The position numbers were made by a program, and so were the translations under genes. A stretch of 64,000 bases of DNA, from positions 46,043 through 110,042 of the forward strand of contig JAIOAV010000004.1 in the NCBI GenBank assembly GCA_019873665.1. The letters are read 5' to 3'. This stretch comes from Chloroflexota bacterium. GTDB taxonomy: Bacteria; Chloroflexota; Anaerolineae; JAAYEA01. Position 1 is the first letter of the stretch; every line of letters starts with the position of its first letter. Shown in pieces: positions 26,155 through 36,291 of this stretch. The notes under the pieces are model-generated. The model was not told the DNA's origin. It saw nothing but the letters and a program-made list of their open reading frames with translations, and did no database searches.

Positions 26155-26894
26155 CAGATCGAATCTCCGTGTGCGGCAATCTCGTGGCGCGGGCCGTGCC
26201 CCCCGTGTCGGCCGGCGGGCAATGCGATGCCGCCGGCAACACGATGCGCCCAGCGGGTCGTCTCCGGCAGGCGGTATCGGCGGCAACAGCGCAGCACAAG
26301 CTCGATGGCAGTGCCCAGGTCCACCCTGTGCCCCACAGAGACGAAAATGGGTTTGACGCCGGTGCGCGTCCGCACGACCGCGCCGATGATCTCCTCGCCG
26401 TCATACAGATACCGCCAGCTTCCCGCCTCCCTCTCTGGCTCCTCATAGCAGCCCACCAAGCGGGATTTGGCGCAGCCGATGGTGGGATGATCGAGCAGCA
26501 CCCCGATATGCGTGGCGATCCCCAGGCGGCGGGGATGCGCCATCCCATGGCCGTCAACAATGAGTACGTCGGGCAGATGATCCATCTTCTCCAGCGCAGC
26601 CAGAATGGCTGGCGCCTCGCGAAACGAGAGCAATCCCGGCACATAGGGAAAGCACACCGGCGCGACGGCCGTGCTGCTGCCACACAATGTCAGCGTGGGA
26701 AAGGCCAGTTCAGCAATCGCCGCGCAGCTCATCCCGCCCCTGACACTGACATCCACGCCCGCCACCGAAGTGATATTGAGCCTGTCCAGATCAGGCGACA
26801 TGTTGGCTGCAACAACGCACTGCCGCAACTCGCGCTGGATCGCTATCGCCTGCTGGGGAGAGATGTCCCATGGATGGCTGTGAACGAGATGCAC
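26154..26894 (-). CDS. nfi: Endonuclease V (deoxyinosine 3'-endonuclease)
   Basis: A 246-residue DNA-repair nuclease that cuts the second phosphodiester bond 3' to deoxyinosine. AGVDVSVRGG carries the first catalytic aspartate, PYVPGLLSFREAPAI is the conserved PYxPGxLxFRE wedge, and VLIVDGHGMAHPRRLGIATHIG carries the next acidic residue. The length is near the family norm (about 220-240), with a short Gly/His-rich tail. It is the first gene of an nfi-sir2-SpoIID operon with a predicted promoter immediately upstream. Confidence 0.93.
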   Translation of the reverse strand: MHLVHSHPWDISPQQAIAIQRELRQCVVAANMSPDLDRLNITSVAGVDVSVRGGMSCAAIAELAFPTLTLCGSSTAVAPVCFPYVPGLLSFREAPAILAALEKMDHLPDVLIVDGHGMAHPRRLGIATHIGVLLDHPTIGCAKSRLVGCYEEPEREAGSWRYLYDGEEIIGAVVRTRTGVKPIFVSVGHRVDLGTAIELVLRCCRRYRLPETTRWAHRVAGGIALPAGRHGGHGPRHEIAAHGDSI

Positions 26895-26923
26895 CGCCGA
26901 TCGGCCCTCCCAACCTGCTCGTC

Positions 26924-26952
26924 ACTCTAACACAAAAGCGCCCAAAGCGCAA
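26924..26952 (-). promoter_or_regulatory. Predicted promoter of the nfi-sirtuin-SpoIID operon
   Basis: Minus strand TTGCGC (26947-26952), a 17-base spacer and TAGAGT (26924-26929), 30 bases before the endonuclease V start. The rest of the gap to era contains a small CACATG/CATGTG hairpin at 26988-27003. Confidence 0.45.
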
Positions 26953-27006
26953 ATCCGCCTTCAAGTAACAGACGCGCACTATGTTCCCACATGCCCCCAT
27001 GTGCCG

Positions 27007-27942
27007 CTACTCGCGTGGCAGGCTATAGCCAAAGCGCCGCAATTCGTCCTCGCTCTTGCGCCAGGCAGGCCTCGCCTTGACCCACAACTCCAGGAACACC
27101 TTGGCCTCGAGCATCTTTTCGATCTCCCGGCGCGCTGCCTGGCCGATCTGCTTGAGCATGCTGCCGCCGCGCCCGATGATGATCCCCTTGTGCGAGTCCT
27201 TGTCCACATAGATCGTCGCCTCGATGTGCACCAGGCCATCAGGTCGCTCTGCAAAGCGATCCACCGCCACCGCCACGCCGTAGGGCACTTCTTGGCGGAG
27301 GCGGTGCATCACCTGCTCGCGTACCAGTTCGGCAGCGATAAAGCGCTCGTACTGGTCAGTGATCATGTCTTCGGGATAGTAGCGCGGTCCCAGCGGCAGC
27401 CGCGCGATGATGATCTGCAACAGACGATCCAGGTTCTGCTGCCGCGTGGCCGACACGGTGATCTCTTCCGCAAAGCTTGCCAGAGCGCGATACTGCACAG
27501 CATGCGCTGCCAACGTCTGCGCGTCCACCAGATCAGCCTTGTTCAGCACGAGTATGGCATCCTTTTCACCTGCTTCCCAGAGCGATTCTATCACCTGTTG
27601 GTCTTCGGCATCTGGCGGCGTCGAGACATCCACTACCAGGCAGATGAGATCCGCGTCACGCAGAGCGCGTTTGGCCGTTTCCACCATGAACTCGCCCAGT
27701 TTGTGCATGGGACGATGCAACCCCGGCGTGTCCAGAAAGATGACCTGTGCCTCTGGCCGCGTCAGGATGCCGATGATGGCATTGCGCGTGGTCTGGGGCT
27801 TGTCGGACACAATGGCGACCTTTTGCCCCAGCAGCGCGTTCAACAGCGTGGACTTGCCCGTATTCGGTTTCCCGATCAGGCTCACGTAGCCGGAACGATG
27901 ATCCGCCGGCAACTCCCCGGGCACGACGAGATCCTCAGACAT
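27007..27942 (-). CDS. era: GTPase Era (ribosome small-subunit assembly)
   Basis: A 311-residue GTPase that binds 16S rRNA near its 3' end and aids 30S maturation. G1 is IGKPNTGKSTLLNAL, G3 is FLDTPGLH, G4 is LNKADL, and the switch segment is SDKPQTTRNAIIGIL, all Era-like. The C-terminal KH domain contains HKGIIIGRGGSMLKQIGQAA. ATG 27942 is chosen because the protein then begins MSEDLVVPGEL shortly before G1. It overlaps the end of the queuosine-precursor transporter gene by eight bases, so it may be read from the V-ATPase transcript. Confidence 0.95.
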   Translation of the reverse strand: MSEDLVVPGELPADHRSGYVSLIGKPNTGKSTLLNALLGQKVAIVSDKPQTTRNAIIGILTRPEAQVIFLDTPGLHRPMHKLGEFMVETAKRALRDADLICLVVDVSTPPDAEDQQVIESLWEAGEKDAILVLNKADLVDAQTLAAHAVQYRALASFAEEITVSATRQQNLDRLLQIIIARLPLGPRYYPEDMITDQYERFIAAELVREQVMHRLRQEVPYGVAVAVDRFAERPDGLVHIEATIYVDKDSHKGIIIGRGGSMLKQIGQAARREIEKMLEAKVFLELWVKARPAWRKSEDELRRFGYSLPRE

Positions 27943-28618
27943 CCGATTCCATCCCTTTCTGCTGCGTGCGGTAGATGGCCCGAGAAAGATAAGCAAAGGG
28001 GATATTGAGCACGCTGATGACGTTCTTGATGACATATTGGCCGATGATCACCGGCAGCAGTGGAAAGACACCGTAGAAGGCGATCGTGCTGAAAATGACG
28101 CTATCCACAAGCAGCGATATGATGTTGCTCCCCAGGATACGCGCCCACACCGGACCACGCCGCTCGCGCACCACGTGGTAGACGAAAACGTCAACGCGGC
28201 TGGCGATGTAATATGCCAACATGCTCGCCAGCACAATCCTTGGTGCCGAGCCGATCACGGCGGCGAATTGCGGCTGCATCTCCGCAAAGACATCTGCGGG
28301 TGGGAGATTCACCGCCACATAGGCGGAAAACGCCCAAAGGATATTGCAGAAAAAGGCAACGAGGATGGCGCGCTTGGCCTCCATCTTGCCATAGTACTCG
28401 TTGATCAAGTCAATGGTGGTAAAGCCGATGGTGTAGATGATGTCGGCGGCAGCCACCGTGAGGCCAAAGACGGTCATCAGCTTACTAGCGGTGATGTTGG
28501 CGATGACGATCGAGACGGCATAGACCGCAAAGAGCCAGCCCTTGCCATAGCGCCCGGCGAGGCCGCTGGACACGGTGATCATGATGAACGTTCCCAGAAT
28601 CCAGAGCAGCCAGATCAC
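27935..28618 (-). CDS. Queuosine precursor transporter (YhhQ/VUT family)
   Basis: A 227-residue integral membrane protein with about six to seven helices of the YhhQ/VUT family, which takes up queuosine precursors such as preQ0 or preQ1. YAVSIVIANITASKLMTVFGLTV is the characteristic early helix, followed by IGFTTIDLINEYYGKMEAKRAI and RVDVFVYHVVRERRGPVWAR. Start is GTG 28618. It lies 28 bases after usp and overlaps era. The role is established for the family; the exact precursor here is not known. Confidence 0.85.
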   Translation of the reverse strand: MIWLLWILGTFIMITVSSGLAGRYGKGWLFAVYAVSIVIANITASKLMTVFGLTVAAADIIYTIGFTTIDLINEYYGKMEAKRAILVAFFCNILWAFSAYVAVNLPPADVFAEMQPQFAAVIGSAPRIVLASMLAYYIASRVDVFVYHVVRERRGPVWARILGSNIISLLVDSVIFSTIAFYGVFPLLPVIIGQYVIKNVISVLNIPFAYLSRAIYRTQQKGMESDV

Positions 28619-28646
28619 GAGACTCGCACCCTCCGCTACGGCCCTC

Positions 28647-29099
28647 TCACTGCCGCTTGGCGACTAACACCGGGCACTCGGCATACTCGATCACACGCTC
28701 TGCAACGCTGCCGATCAAGAGGCGTCGCGGCCCACGCAGGCCCACTTGCCCGATCACGATCAGGTCAATGCGCATCATCTTGGCTACCGAGATGATCTCG
28801 ATATGGGGCGTGCCCTCACGAATCAGCGTCTCGGCCTGTAGATTCCACATAGCAGCCTGGCGCTCCAGATAGGCCAGCGCGCGTCTGCCTGTTTCCTCGA
28901 GATCGCGGCGCGCTTCCTCCTCGCTCTTGCCACTGAAGCGCGTCAATTCGCTCAACACCAGCTTGTCCACGACGTACAAAAAGTAGCAACGCGCATGATG
29001 CACCCGCGCCAAGCTGATCGCCAATCTGCCAGCGGCCATAGCGTCATCGGAACCGTCGGTCGGGGTCAGGATACGCCGAAATGTGCCTATTTCAGACAT
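28647..29099 (-). CDS. Universal stress protein (UspA family)
   Basis: A 150-residue single-domain Usp protein. FRRILTPTDGSDDAMAAGRLAI is the N-terminal strand and loop. VIGQVGLRGPRRLLIGSVAERV contains the ATP-binding G-2x-G-9x-GS motif exactly, so it is predicted to bind ATP. It overlaps the V-ATPase subunit D gene by eight bases, so it is almost certainly co-transcribed with the ATPase. Confidence 0.92.
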   Translation of the reverse strand: MSEIGTFRRILTPTDGSDDAMAAGRLAISLARVHHARCYFLYVVDKLVLSELTRFSGKSEEEARRDLEETGRRALAYLERQAAMWNLQAETLIREGTPHIEIISVAKMMRIDLIVIGQVGLRGPRRLLIGSVAERVIEYAECPVLVAKRQ

Positions 29100-29751
29100 G
29101 AGGTCCGCTCCGATCTCCTTCTGGCAAGCCCCGCCTCGCAGTCAACGTCTTGACCCGCTTGAGACGGAAATAGTCCTCACGGTCCTTCTCTTCGAGGGAC
29201 TCCTCGATGAACTTGGCGGTCTCCTGGTACTGCGGGATCAGAATATGCTCCAGCGCATTGACCCGCCGCTGTGTCCTTTGCAGCTCGGTTGCCAAGCGCC
29301 ACATGGCGGTAACTGTCTCCACGAGCGTCGGCAACAAGGCCAGCACCTCACGGAAGGCCACCAGCGCGCCATCGAGCGCTGCTTCTGTATCCCCCAGGCC
29401 AAAGGCGAGATCAGGCGGCTGGCGCGTCAGCTCAACAGTGGGGACGACAACGCCCATCAAGCTGCGCAACAACGTCTTGATCTCACTTTGCCCTTCGGTG
29501 GCTAACGAGACCCACTGAACCTTCTCGCGACCCATCATCAGGTTGGCCACACGCAGCGCTTCATAAGCGACATTCAGCTTGCGCGCGACCTCCTGCTGCA
29601 CCTGCTCGGCATCGTGCGCGGTGTGGATCAGATTGAGCGTCAGCACCTCTCGTTTGCGATCCAGCAGGGTATGACCCTCTCTCGCCAGCGAGAGCGTCTG
29701 CCGGACACGAATGAGATTGCTGCGTGTGGGCGGCACCTTAAGACGCGGCAT
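29092..29751 (-). CDS. atpD: V/A-type ATP synthase subunit D
   Basis: A 219-residue central-stalk (rotor shaft) subunit. It opens with [31 protein letters not shown], the typical long N-terminal helix, and has a matching C-terminal helix ([23 protein letters not shown]-type segment). It rotates inside the A3B3 head and transmits torque. It overlaps the end of the B gene by 14 bases and the start of usp by eight. Confidence 0.93.
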   Translation of the reverse strand: MPRLKVPPTRSNLIRVRQTLSLAREGHTLLDRKREVLTLNLIHTAHDAEQVQQEVARKLNVAYEALRVANLMMGREKVQWVSLATEGQSEIKTLLRSLMGVVVPTVELTRQPPDLAFGLGDTEAALDGALVAFREVLALLPTLVETVTAMWRLATELQRTQRRVNALEHILIPQYQETAKFIEESLEEKDREDYFRLKRVKTLTARRGLPEGDRSGPHV

Positions 29752-31147
29752 AGTGCGCCTCTATCTCCTCCTCAGTCAGGCGAGTCAGCTCGTCCCGCGG
29801 CAGCAGCGACAGCACTTGCCAGGCGATATCCAGGGTCTGCGCAACAGGGCGGTTCTCATATGGGTCCTGCGAGATGAATTTGCGCTCAAAAGCCTGACCA
29901 AACTCCAGATACAGGCGATCCACCGACGAGAGCTCCTCCTCTCCAATGACCGACGCCAGCGCCTTGACATCTTGCACATGCGCATAGGCTGCATACAGTT
30001 GGCTGGCCACATGCGGATGATCCTCGCGGGTGCGCCCCTTGCCGATCCCATCTTTCATCAGGCGGGACAGGCTGGGGAGCACGGCCACCGGCGGATAGAT
30101 CCCCTCTTGGCTCATATCCCGGCTGAGCACGATCTGCCCTTCCGTGATATAGGCTGTCAGATCGGGCACGGGGTGCGTGATGTCATCGTTGGGCATCGTC
30201 AGGATCGGCACCTGCGTGATCGAGCCAGGAAGGCCGCGGATCACGCCCGTGCGCTCATAGAGCGATGCCAGATCGCTGTACATATAGCCGGGATACCCCT
30301 TGCGGCCGGGCACTTCGTTGCGTGCGCTGGTCAATTGCCGCAGTGCTTCGCAGTAGTTGGTCATATCGGTCAGGATCACTAGCACGTGCATCCCGTGCAC
30401 GAAAGCGAGGTGTTCGGCAAGCGTCAGCGCGGCGCGCGGCGTGATCAGTCGCTCGATCGGGGGATCATCGGCGAGGTTCAGGAACATCGCCACGTTGATC
30501 AGCGCCCCGCTTTCCGCAAAGCTCTGCCGAAAGTAAGCAGCCACGTCGTGCCTGGCACCCATTGCGGCAAAAACGATGGCGAAGCGCTGCGCGGTATCCT
30601 CCTGGTCTGCTCCGCCCAGCCGCGCTTGCCGGGCCAGTTGCGCCGCCAGCTGGTCGTGAGACAACCCGCTACCGGAAAAGATGGGCAGCTTCTGGCCGCG
30701 TAGCAGCGTGTTCATGCCATCAATCGCCGAAATGCCGGTCTCGATATGTTCGTGGGGATACGCGCGCACCGTCGGGTTGATCGGCGCGCCATTGATGTCA
30801 GCCCACCGTTCCGCCAGAGGTGCGGGAAGACCATCAATCGGCTCACCGCGCCCATTGAAAACGCGGCTCAGCATCTCTAGCGATACCGGGATCTCCAGCG
30901 GACGACCCTGGAAGCGCACGCGCGTGCCCGGGATCGAGAGGCCACTCGTCCCGGCGAACACCTCAATTACCGCCTCCTCAAGCCCCACTTCCAAGACGCG
31001 GCCTTGCAGAGAGCGCCCATCAGGCGCCGTGATCTCGACCATCTCATCGTAGGCCACATTTCGCCCCCCTTCGACTACGATGAGCGGGCCTTCAACATGC
31101 GCCAGGCCAATGATCTCCTGTCCACCTATAGCAACCCTCTCGGTCAT
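29738..31147 (-). CDS. atpB: V/A-type ATP synthase subunit B
   Basis: A 469-residue non-catalytic (regulatory) nucleotide-binding subunit of the A3B3 head. It contains [37 protein letters not shown] in place of a classical P-loop, and [21 protein letters not shown]. The preferred start is ATG 31147, which overlaps the subunit A stop as ATGA; the ORF-track start adds two residues. Length is normal for the family. Confidence 0.95.
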   Translation of the reverse strand: MTERVAIGGQEIIGLAHVEGPLIVVEGGRNVAYDEMVEITAPDGRSLQGRVLEVGLEEAVIEVFAGTSGLSIPGTRVRFQGRPLEIPVSLEMLSRVFNGRGEPIDGLPAPLAERWADINGAPINPTVRAYPHEHIETGISAIDGMNTLLRGQKLPIFSGSGLSHDQLAAQLARQARLGGADQEDTAQRFAIVFAAMGARHDVAAYFRQSFAESGALINVAMFLNLADDPPIERLITPRAALTLAEHLAFVHGMHVLVILTDMTNYCEALRQLTSARNEVPGRKGYPGYMYSDLASLYERTGVIRGLPGSITQVPILTMPNDDITHPVPDLTAYITEGQIVLSRDMSQEGIYPPVAVLPSLSRLMKDGIGKGRTREDHPHVASQLYAAYAHVQDVKALASVIGEEELSSVDRLYLEFGQAFERKFISQDPYENRPVAQTLDIAWQVLSLLPRDELTRLTEEEIEAHYAAS

Positions 31148-32913
31148 TGGCAATAACCCCTCTCCAAAGCGTCGATCTGCTCATCAATCTTTTGCGCGAG
31201 CTGCTCGAACTTGTGAACCTCGTCGTTGCCAATGCTCCCCTTCATGCGCAAAAGATCAGTGATCATCGGCAACTCACGAATCTGAAAGATCGGGCAGTGG
31301 CAGGCGAGCAAGCGCTTCGCCCGATGATGGAAGTGCAGGATCAGCCGCAGCATGTGATACTGCTTCTGCGCCGAGCAGAAGGTATCCACCGGGTCCAGAG
31401 CGCTTTGTTGCAGGTAACCCTCCCGCAACAAGCGGGCAGTCTCCAGAAAGAGTCGCTCCTCATCGGGAAGCGCATCCGCGCCCACCAGCCGCACGATCTG
31501 CTGCAGGGTGCTCTCACGATGCAGAATGGACATTGCCTCATCACGCAGTTCGCGCCACTCTGGGTCACCATGCGCGCCATGCCACTCGTCAATTGCCCCC
31601 AAGTATTCGCTATAGCTTTCCAGCCAGTTCACCGCTGGAAAGTGGCGGGCATTCGCCAGGTCTTTATCCAGTGCCCAGAAACAGCGGATAAAGCGCTTGG
31701 TATGCTGCACCACCGGATCCGAAAAGTCGCCGCCCGGCGGCGACACCGCACCCACAATGCTGACAGAGCCGGTAGAGCCGCCACAGCAAGTGACAAAGCC
31801 TGCCCGCTCATAGAATTCGGCCAGACGCGCCGGCATATAGGCCGGGAAACCCTCCTCGGCAGGCATCTCCTCGAGACGGCTGGAGATCTCACGCAGCGCC
31901 TCCGCCCAGCGCGAGGTCGAGTCCGCCATCAGCGCCACATGGTAGCCCATGTCGCGATAGTACTCGGCCATGGTGATACCGGTATAGATGCTCGCCTCGC
32001 GCGCGGCAACCGGCATATTGGAAGTGTTGGCGATCAGGATGGTGCGCTCCATCAGCGGGCGGCCACTGCGTGGATCTACAAGCTCTGGGAACTCTTCCAA
32101 CACCTCGGTCATCTCGTTGCCGCGTTCGCCGCAGCCGATGTAGACGATGATATCAGCATCGGACCATTTGGCCAACTGATGTTGCGTAACCGTCTTGCCA
32201 GCCCCAAAGCCCCCTGGGATCGCCGCCGCACCTCCTTTGGCGAGCGGGAAAAAGGTATCAATGACACGTTGTCCAGTTATGAGCGGGATATACGGCACCC
32301 GTCGCTCTCGATAGGGCCGGGGCCGACGCACGGGCCACAGCTGGAGCATCTGGAACGTTCGCTCACTCGCTGCGGTCTGGAGTCGCAGCAGCGGCTCCGA
32401 CACCGTATATTCCCCATCCGGAGCCACCCAGCTCACCACGCCACTGGCATCAAGGGGCAGCACCAGCCGATGCTCGATGGCGGACGTCTCGGGCAACACG
32501 CCCCATACTTCGCCCCCGCGCACCTGATCACCCTCCTTGAGGCGCGCCGTGAATGCCCACTTGCGCTCGCGATCCAATGCCGGCACGCGCAAGCCGCGTG
32601 CAATGAAATGACCAGATTTGGCTAACGCCCGAAGAGGGCGCTGCACACCATCAAAAACGCTGCCCAGTAAGCCCGGACCCAGCTCCACCGACAGCGGCAA
32701 CCCAGTCCCATAGATCGGCGCGCCGGGGCGCAAGCCTGAGGTCTCCTCATAGACCTGGATGTGTGCCGTGTCGCGATCCAGGATGATGATCTCGCCCAGC
32801 AGATGTCCCGGCCCGACTTCCACCATTTCCAGCATGGTCGCATTTGTCATGCCGCTGGCGCGCACAACGGGGCCGTTCACCCAGCTCACTGTGCCGATCT
32901 CGCCACCCATCAT
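31144..32913 (-). CDS. atpA: V/A-type ATP synthase catalytic subunit A
   Basis: A 589-residue catalytic subunit. The P-loop is [17 protein letters not shown], followed by [17 protein letters not shown] and [24 protein letters not shown], with the family's 90-residue insertion present near 110-190. It hydrolyses or makes ATP at the A/B interfaces. The ATG at 32913 shares a base with the subunit E stop (TGATG). Whether it acts as synthase or as ion pump cannot be told from sequence alone. Confidence 0.95.
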   Translation of the reverse strand: MMGGEIGTVSWVNGPVVRASGMTNATMLEMVEVGPGHLLGEIIILDRDTAHIQVYEETSGLRPGAPIYGTGLPLSVELGPGLLGSVFDGVQRPLRALAKSGHFIARGLRVPALDRERKWAFTARLKEGDQVRGGEVWGVLPETSAIEHRLVLPLDASGVVSWVAPDGEYTVSEPLLRLQTAASERTFQMLQLWPVRRPRPYRERRVPYIPLITGQRVIDTFFPLAKGGAAAIPGGFGAGKTVTQHQLAKWSDADIIVYIGCGERGNEMTEVLEEFPELVDPRSGRPLMERTILIANTSNMPVAAREASIYTGITMAEYYRDMGYHVALMADSTSRWAEALREISSRLEEMPAEEGFPAYMPARLAEFYERAGFVTCCGGSTGSVSIVGAVSPPGGDFSDPVVQHTKRFIRCFWALDKDLANARHFPAVNWLESYSEYLGAIDEWHGAHGDPEWRELRDEAMSILHRESTLQQIVRLVGADALPDEERLFLETARLLREGYLQQSALDPVDTFCSAQKQYHMLRLILHFHHRAKRLLACHCPIFQIRELPMITDLLRMKGSIGNDEVHKFEQLAQKIDEQIDALERGYCQ

Positions 32914-33536
32914 CACTCTCCCTGCAGGATGTGATAGATTTGCGCGCGCAGGCGCGTGCGCTCCCGCGCCAGACGCGCAAGAAGCGAGTTGTCATACCGC
33001 TGGCGGCCTTCTTCTGTCTCTAGCACGACGCCGCCCTCGATATCAATCGGTTCGCCCAAGCTGAGCCGGACACGGCCATTCCAGCGTGCTGTCAGCTCCT
33101 GCAAGAGCTGATCGGATATCCGCGGCGCATCCTCTGGTGCGACACGCAGGAAGACCTGCTCCGGTTGGTTCAGTTGCTCCACGGCGTCCACGATCAAGTC
33201 GCGCAGGATCGCGTCATACTGCGGCGATTGTCGCACACGTCGCAACTCCTCACGCGCACGTTCCAGAACCTGATCAATGATCTCTTCGCGCCGCTGCAAC
33301 AGCAGACGCTGCGCCTCCAGGCGGGCGGTGGCCAGGCTCGCCTGGCGAAGGGACGCGATCTCCCTCTGCGCGCGCGCCAGCGTCTGCTGGCGCATTTCGG
33401 CGGCCCGCGCCCGTGCCTGCTCTACCTTGGCCTTCGCTTCCCGTTGCGCATCAGCAACCAGTTGCGTCGCCCCATCTTTTGTATCATCCAGGATCGCTTG
33501 CGACAAGGCCTTGAGCCCAGCCATGCCCTGTTCCAT
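32913..33536 (-). CDS. atpE: V/A-type ATP synthase subunit E
   Basis: A 207-residue peripheral-stalk subunit. The first 110 residues form an Ala/Gln/Arg-rich coiled coil (DAQREAKAKVEQARARAAEM), and the C-terminal half is a globular domain (VFLRVAPEDAPRISDQLLQEL, DIEGGVVLETEEGRQRYDNS). It pairs with subunit H as the stator. The stop overlaps the subunit A start. Confidence 0.9.
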   Translation of the reverse strand: MEQGMAGLKALSQAILDDTKDGATQLVADAQREAKAKVEQARARAAEMRQQTLARAQREIASLRQASLATARLEAQRLLLQRREEIIDQVLERAREELRRVRQSPQYDAILRDLIVDAVEQLNQPEQVFLRVAPEDAPRISDQLLQELTARWNGRVRLSLGEPIDIEGGVVLETEEGRQRYDNSLLARLARERTRLRAQIYHILQGE

Positions 33537-33551
33537 CTCTGCTCCTCTATT

Positions 33552-33857
33552 CTAAATCCGGACACCTGTGGCGCGTGCGACGATATCACGTAGTGAAGGG
33601 CGTCCGGAGAGAGGCCCTTCTGGTCCCGGAATCTCTAACACAAGTGGTCCACTCTTGGCAATCCGCAAAGCGTCCATCTCGGTCGGTACCTGCGCCGCGG
33701 CGCGCTCGGTAACCAGGATCACGCCGATCTCCGGGTTCTGAGTGGCAGCAGCAAGCGCCGCCCTCACCTCGGCTGGCGTCATCGCAACCTCACCCGTCAG
33801 GCCAACGAGTGCCAACCCCAGCACAGCATCCGGCTCGCCAATCACATGCAACTTCAT
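33552..33857 (-). CDS. atpF: V/A-type ATP synthase subunit F
   Basis: A 101-residue rotor-stalk subunit with a Rossmann-like fold: KLHVIGEPDAVLGLALVGL at the start and IGVILVTERAAAQVP in the middle, as usual. It binds subunit D at the shaft. It lies 15 bases before subunit E and nine after K. Confidence 0.92.
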   Translation of the reverse strand: MKLHVIGEPDAVLGLALVGLTGEVAMTPAEVRAALAAATQNPEIGVILVTERAAAQVPTEMDALRIAKSGPLVLEIPGPEGPLSGRPSLRDIVARATGVRI

Positions 33858-33866
33858 CCAGCACTC

Positions 33867-34319
<453 letters not shown>

Positions 34320-36272
34320 CTATGCCTTTTTACCCGAAACCTTGAGTGGCGTGTACGGCACGCCGCCGCCGCGGAAGAACTTGCTAAAGAACTCGTAATA
34401 CTCCAGCCGCAGCGTCTGAATGCCGACGATGAGTCCTTCAAAGCCAATGATGAAGAGGTTGCCCAGCGCCACCACCAGCCAGTAGAGCAGTGACGATGAC
34501 CCGCCGGCCATATCCGCCAGGATAAAGATCACCGCACTCAGGCCACCGTGCGCCACGGCAAACGCGCCAAGGCGGACGTACGAGAGGGTACTGCTCAGAT
34601 AGCCGATCAGCGCTTCGAACAGCTCAAAGCCAGACTGCACGGCAAAAAGGGGAATACTATCGTGAATCAGCGGCCGTCGGCGCCGCAACAGGTTGATGAG
34701 CGGTTCGCCGAGCACGATCAGCAGCAGCGGCGGTATCGTCAACGCGGCCATCAGAAACTTGGGGAGCGAGATCCCCCGCATGATCCCCAACGCGATCCCG
34801 ATGATGGCGAGATAGAACCACATCCCTGCCAAACCATAGCGGTCGAAAAGGGCGCGACGCCAGTCCCGTCTAAGGCAGCCATCAACGATGCTCAAAACAA
34901 AGCCGATAATCGAGATAACGATGCCGAAAGCGATCGTCGTCACCAGGATAGATAGGATGCTATCGAGCGGTCGCAGCCAGAGGGCTGGGAAGCTTTCTGT
35001 GCCGAAAAAGCTGCCGTAGAGAAGGCCAAAGATAGTGGCCGACAGGCCGCTCAGGGAGAGCACCGGCGCGAAAGAGGCATACTGCTTTAGCTTTTCGACG
35101 CGCCGGCTCCAGATCAGCGCGCCAACCAGGGTCAGCACCAGACCATGCCCCACATCGCCGAACATCAAGCCGAACATAAGCGAAAAGGTTACTGCCACGA
35201 AGGGAGTGGGGTCGATCTCATCGTATGAGGGCCACGCATAATTGGTTACCACCCCTTGGAAGGCTCTCAGGATGCCCCTGTTGTTCAACTTTACCGGGAT
35301 GCTGTCGACATTGGATGACTGTTCGGCCGAGGTTACGTCCACAGCCACCCGTCCTTCAGCCACACGCTTGACCTCGGAGACAAGACTGGAGACCTGGCGA
35401 CAGGGTATCCATCCCGCCACGAGATAGACATCACGCACCTGTCCAAAGTGATCAATAGCGCGCAACATCACAAGATCGGCGCGCACACGCCAGAGAGCAG
35501 CGCGCAGCATCGTCCCCCACTTGGCGCGCGCGTCCACAATATGCTGATCTAAAGCGCTGCGCTCTTCCATCAAGGCCGATATCTCACTGCGTATGTTGTT
35601 CAGCACGATCTGTGGCGTGCCTCGATACTCCTCTGGGATGGAGATCGGGCTGAGATAGGCGCTATGCGCTGCCCGTTCCAACACTTCGGCGTCCTTCGCT
35701 GCGCCAAAGATCGCCACGAGCGTCCCCGCCCCCTCGACGCCCAATGGCAGGATGACATGCGGGACATGAAGCAGGCTGACATTCAGCCTCTCCAGGTTGG
35801 CAGTAGGTATGATGCCGATCTGCACATGGAGAAAGGTGAGCGAGCGCAGGCTGCGCAGGTCGAGATCGAGACCAGAAAGGGGCTCCAGCCGCCGTGTCAG
35901 TGCCTCCAGCTCCATCAGGCGCTGTTGGTTCTCTTTGAGCTTGTTCACCAGCGGCATCACATCCTGCTCGATCTGCAGGAGATGGTTTTGCAGCTCCACC
36001 AGGTCGCCGCTGAGGTCTAACTTCTGTTCCGGCGCAGTCGTCACTTCGGGGACATCCAACGCTCCCATTATGAGCAGGACGCGTTGCTCAATGCCTTGAT
36101 ATTCGTGGATCTGATCTTCCCAGTGCTTGGCGTCCCACTCTTCTTCGCGGCTCAAGTAGCTGGTGTCAACCTGATGTAGCACGCCCTGCCTGGCGATCAC
36201 CTCCGTCACATCTTCGATGTCGCGGCTCGGGACGAGCAAGCTCAGCTCACACATCTCTTCTGGTCGGAACAT
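34320..36272 (-). CDS. atpI: V/A-type ATP synthase subunit I
   Basis: A 650-residue stator membrane subunit (homologue of V-ATPase subunit a). The N-terminal 310 residues are cytosolic with coiled-coil stretches. The membrane half starts near 355 at TPFVAVTFSLMFGLMFGDVGHG, a highly conserved segment. The last helices include LSSTLSYVRLGAFAVAHGGL, which carries the conserved arginine facing the ring glutamate. It forms the ion half-channels. Length agrees with the family. Confidence 0.94.
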   Translation of the reverse strand: MFRPEEMCELSLLVPSRDIEDVTEVIARQGVLHQVDTSYLSREEEWDAKHWEDQIHEYQGIEQRVLLIMGALDVPEVTTAPEQKLDLSGDLVELQNHLLQIEQDVMPLVNKLKENQQRLMELEALTRRLEPLSGLDLDLRSLRSLTFLHVQIGIIPTANLERLNVSLLHVPHVILPLGVEGAGTLVAIFGAAKDAEVLERAAHSAYLSPISIPEEYRGTPQIVLNNIRSEISALMEERSALDQHIVDARAKWGTMLRAALWRVRADLVMLRAIDHFGQVRDVYLVAGWIPCRQVSSLVSEVKRVAEGRVAVDVTSAEQSSNVDSIPVKLNNRGILRAFQGVVTNYAWPSYDEIDPTPFVAVTFSLMFGLMFGDVGHGLVLTLVGALIWSRRVEKLKQYASFAPVLSLSGLSATIFGLLYGSFFGTESFPALWLRPLDSILSILVTTIAFGIVISIIGFVLSIVDGCLRRDWRRALFDRYGLAGMWFYLAIIGIALGIMRGISLPKFLMAALTIPPLLLIVLGEPLINLLRRRRPLIHDSIPLFAVQSGFELFEALIGYLSSTLSYVRLGAFAVAHGGLSAVIFILADMAGGSSSLLYWLVVALGNLFIIGFEGLIVGIQTLRLEYYEFFSKFFRGGGVPYTPLKVSGKKA

Positions 36273-36291
36273 GCCATATCTCCGCTAGGCT

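Noticed and set aside
26988-27003. CACATG/CATGTG hairpin after era as a terminator
   Set aside because: Only six base pairs and no T-run; too weak to call.
31147-32625. 492-residue + strand ORF opposite V-type subunit A
   Set aside because: Antisense to a highly conserved ATPase subunit, no motif.
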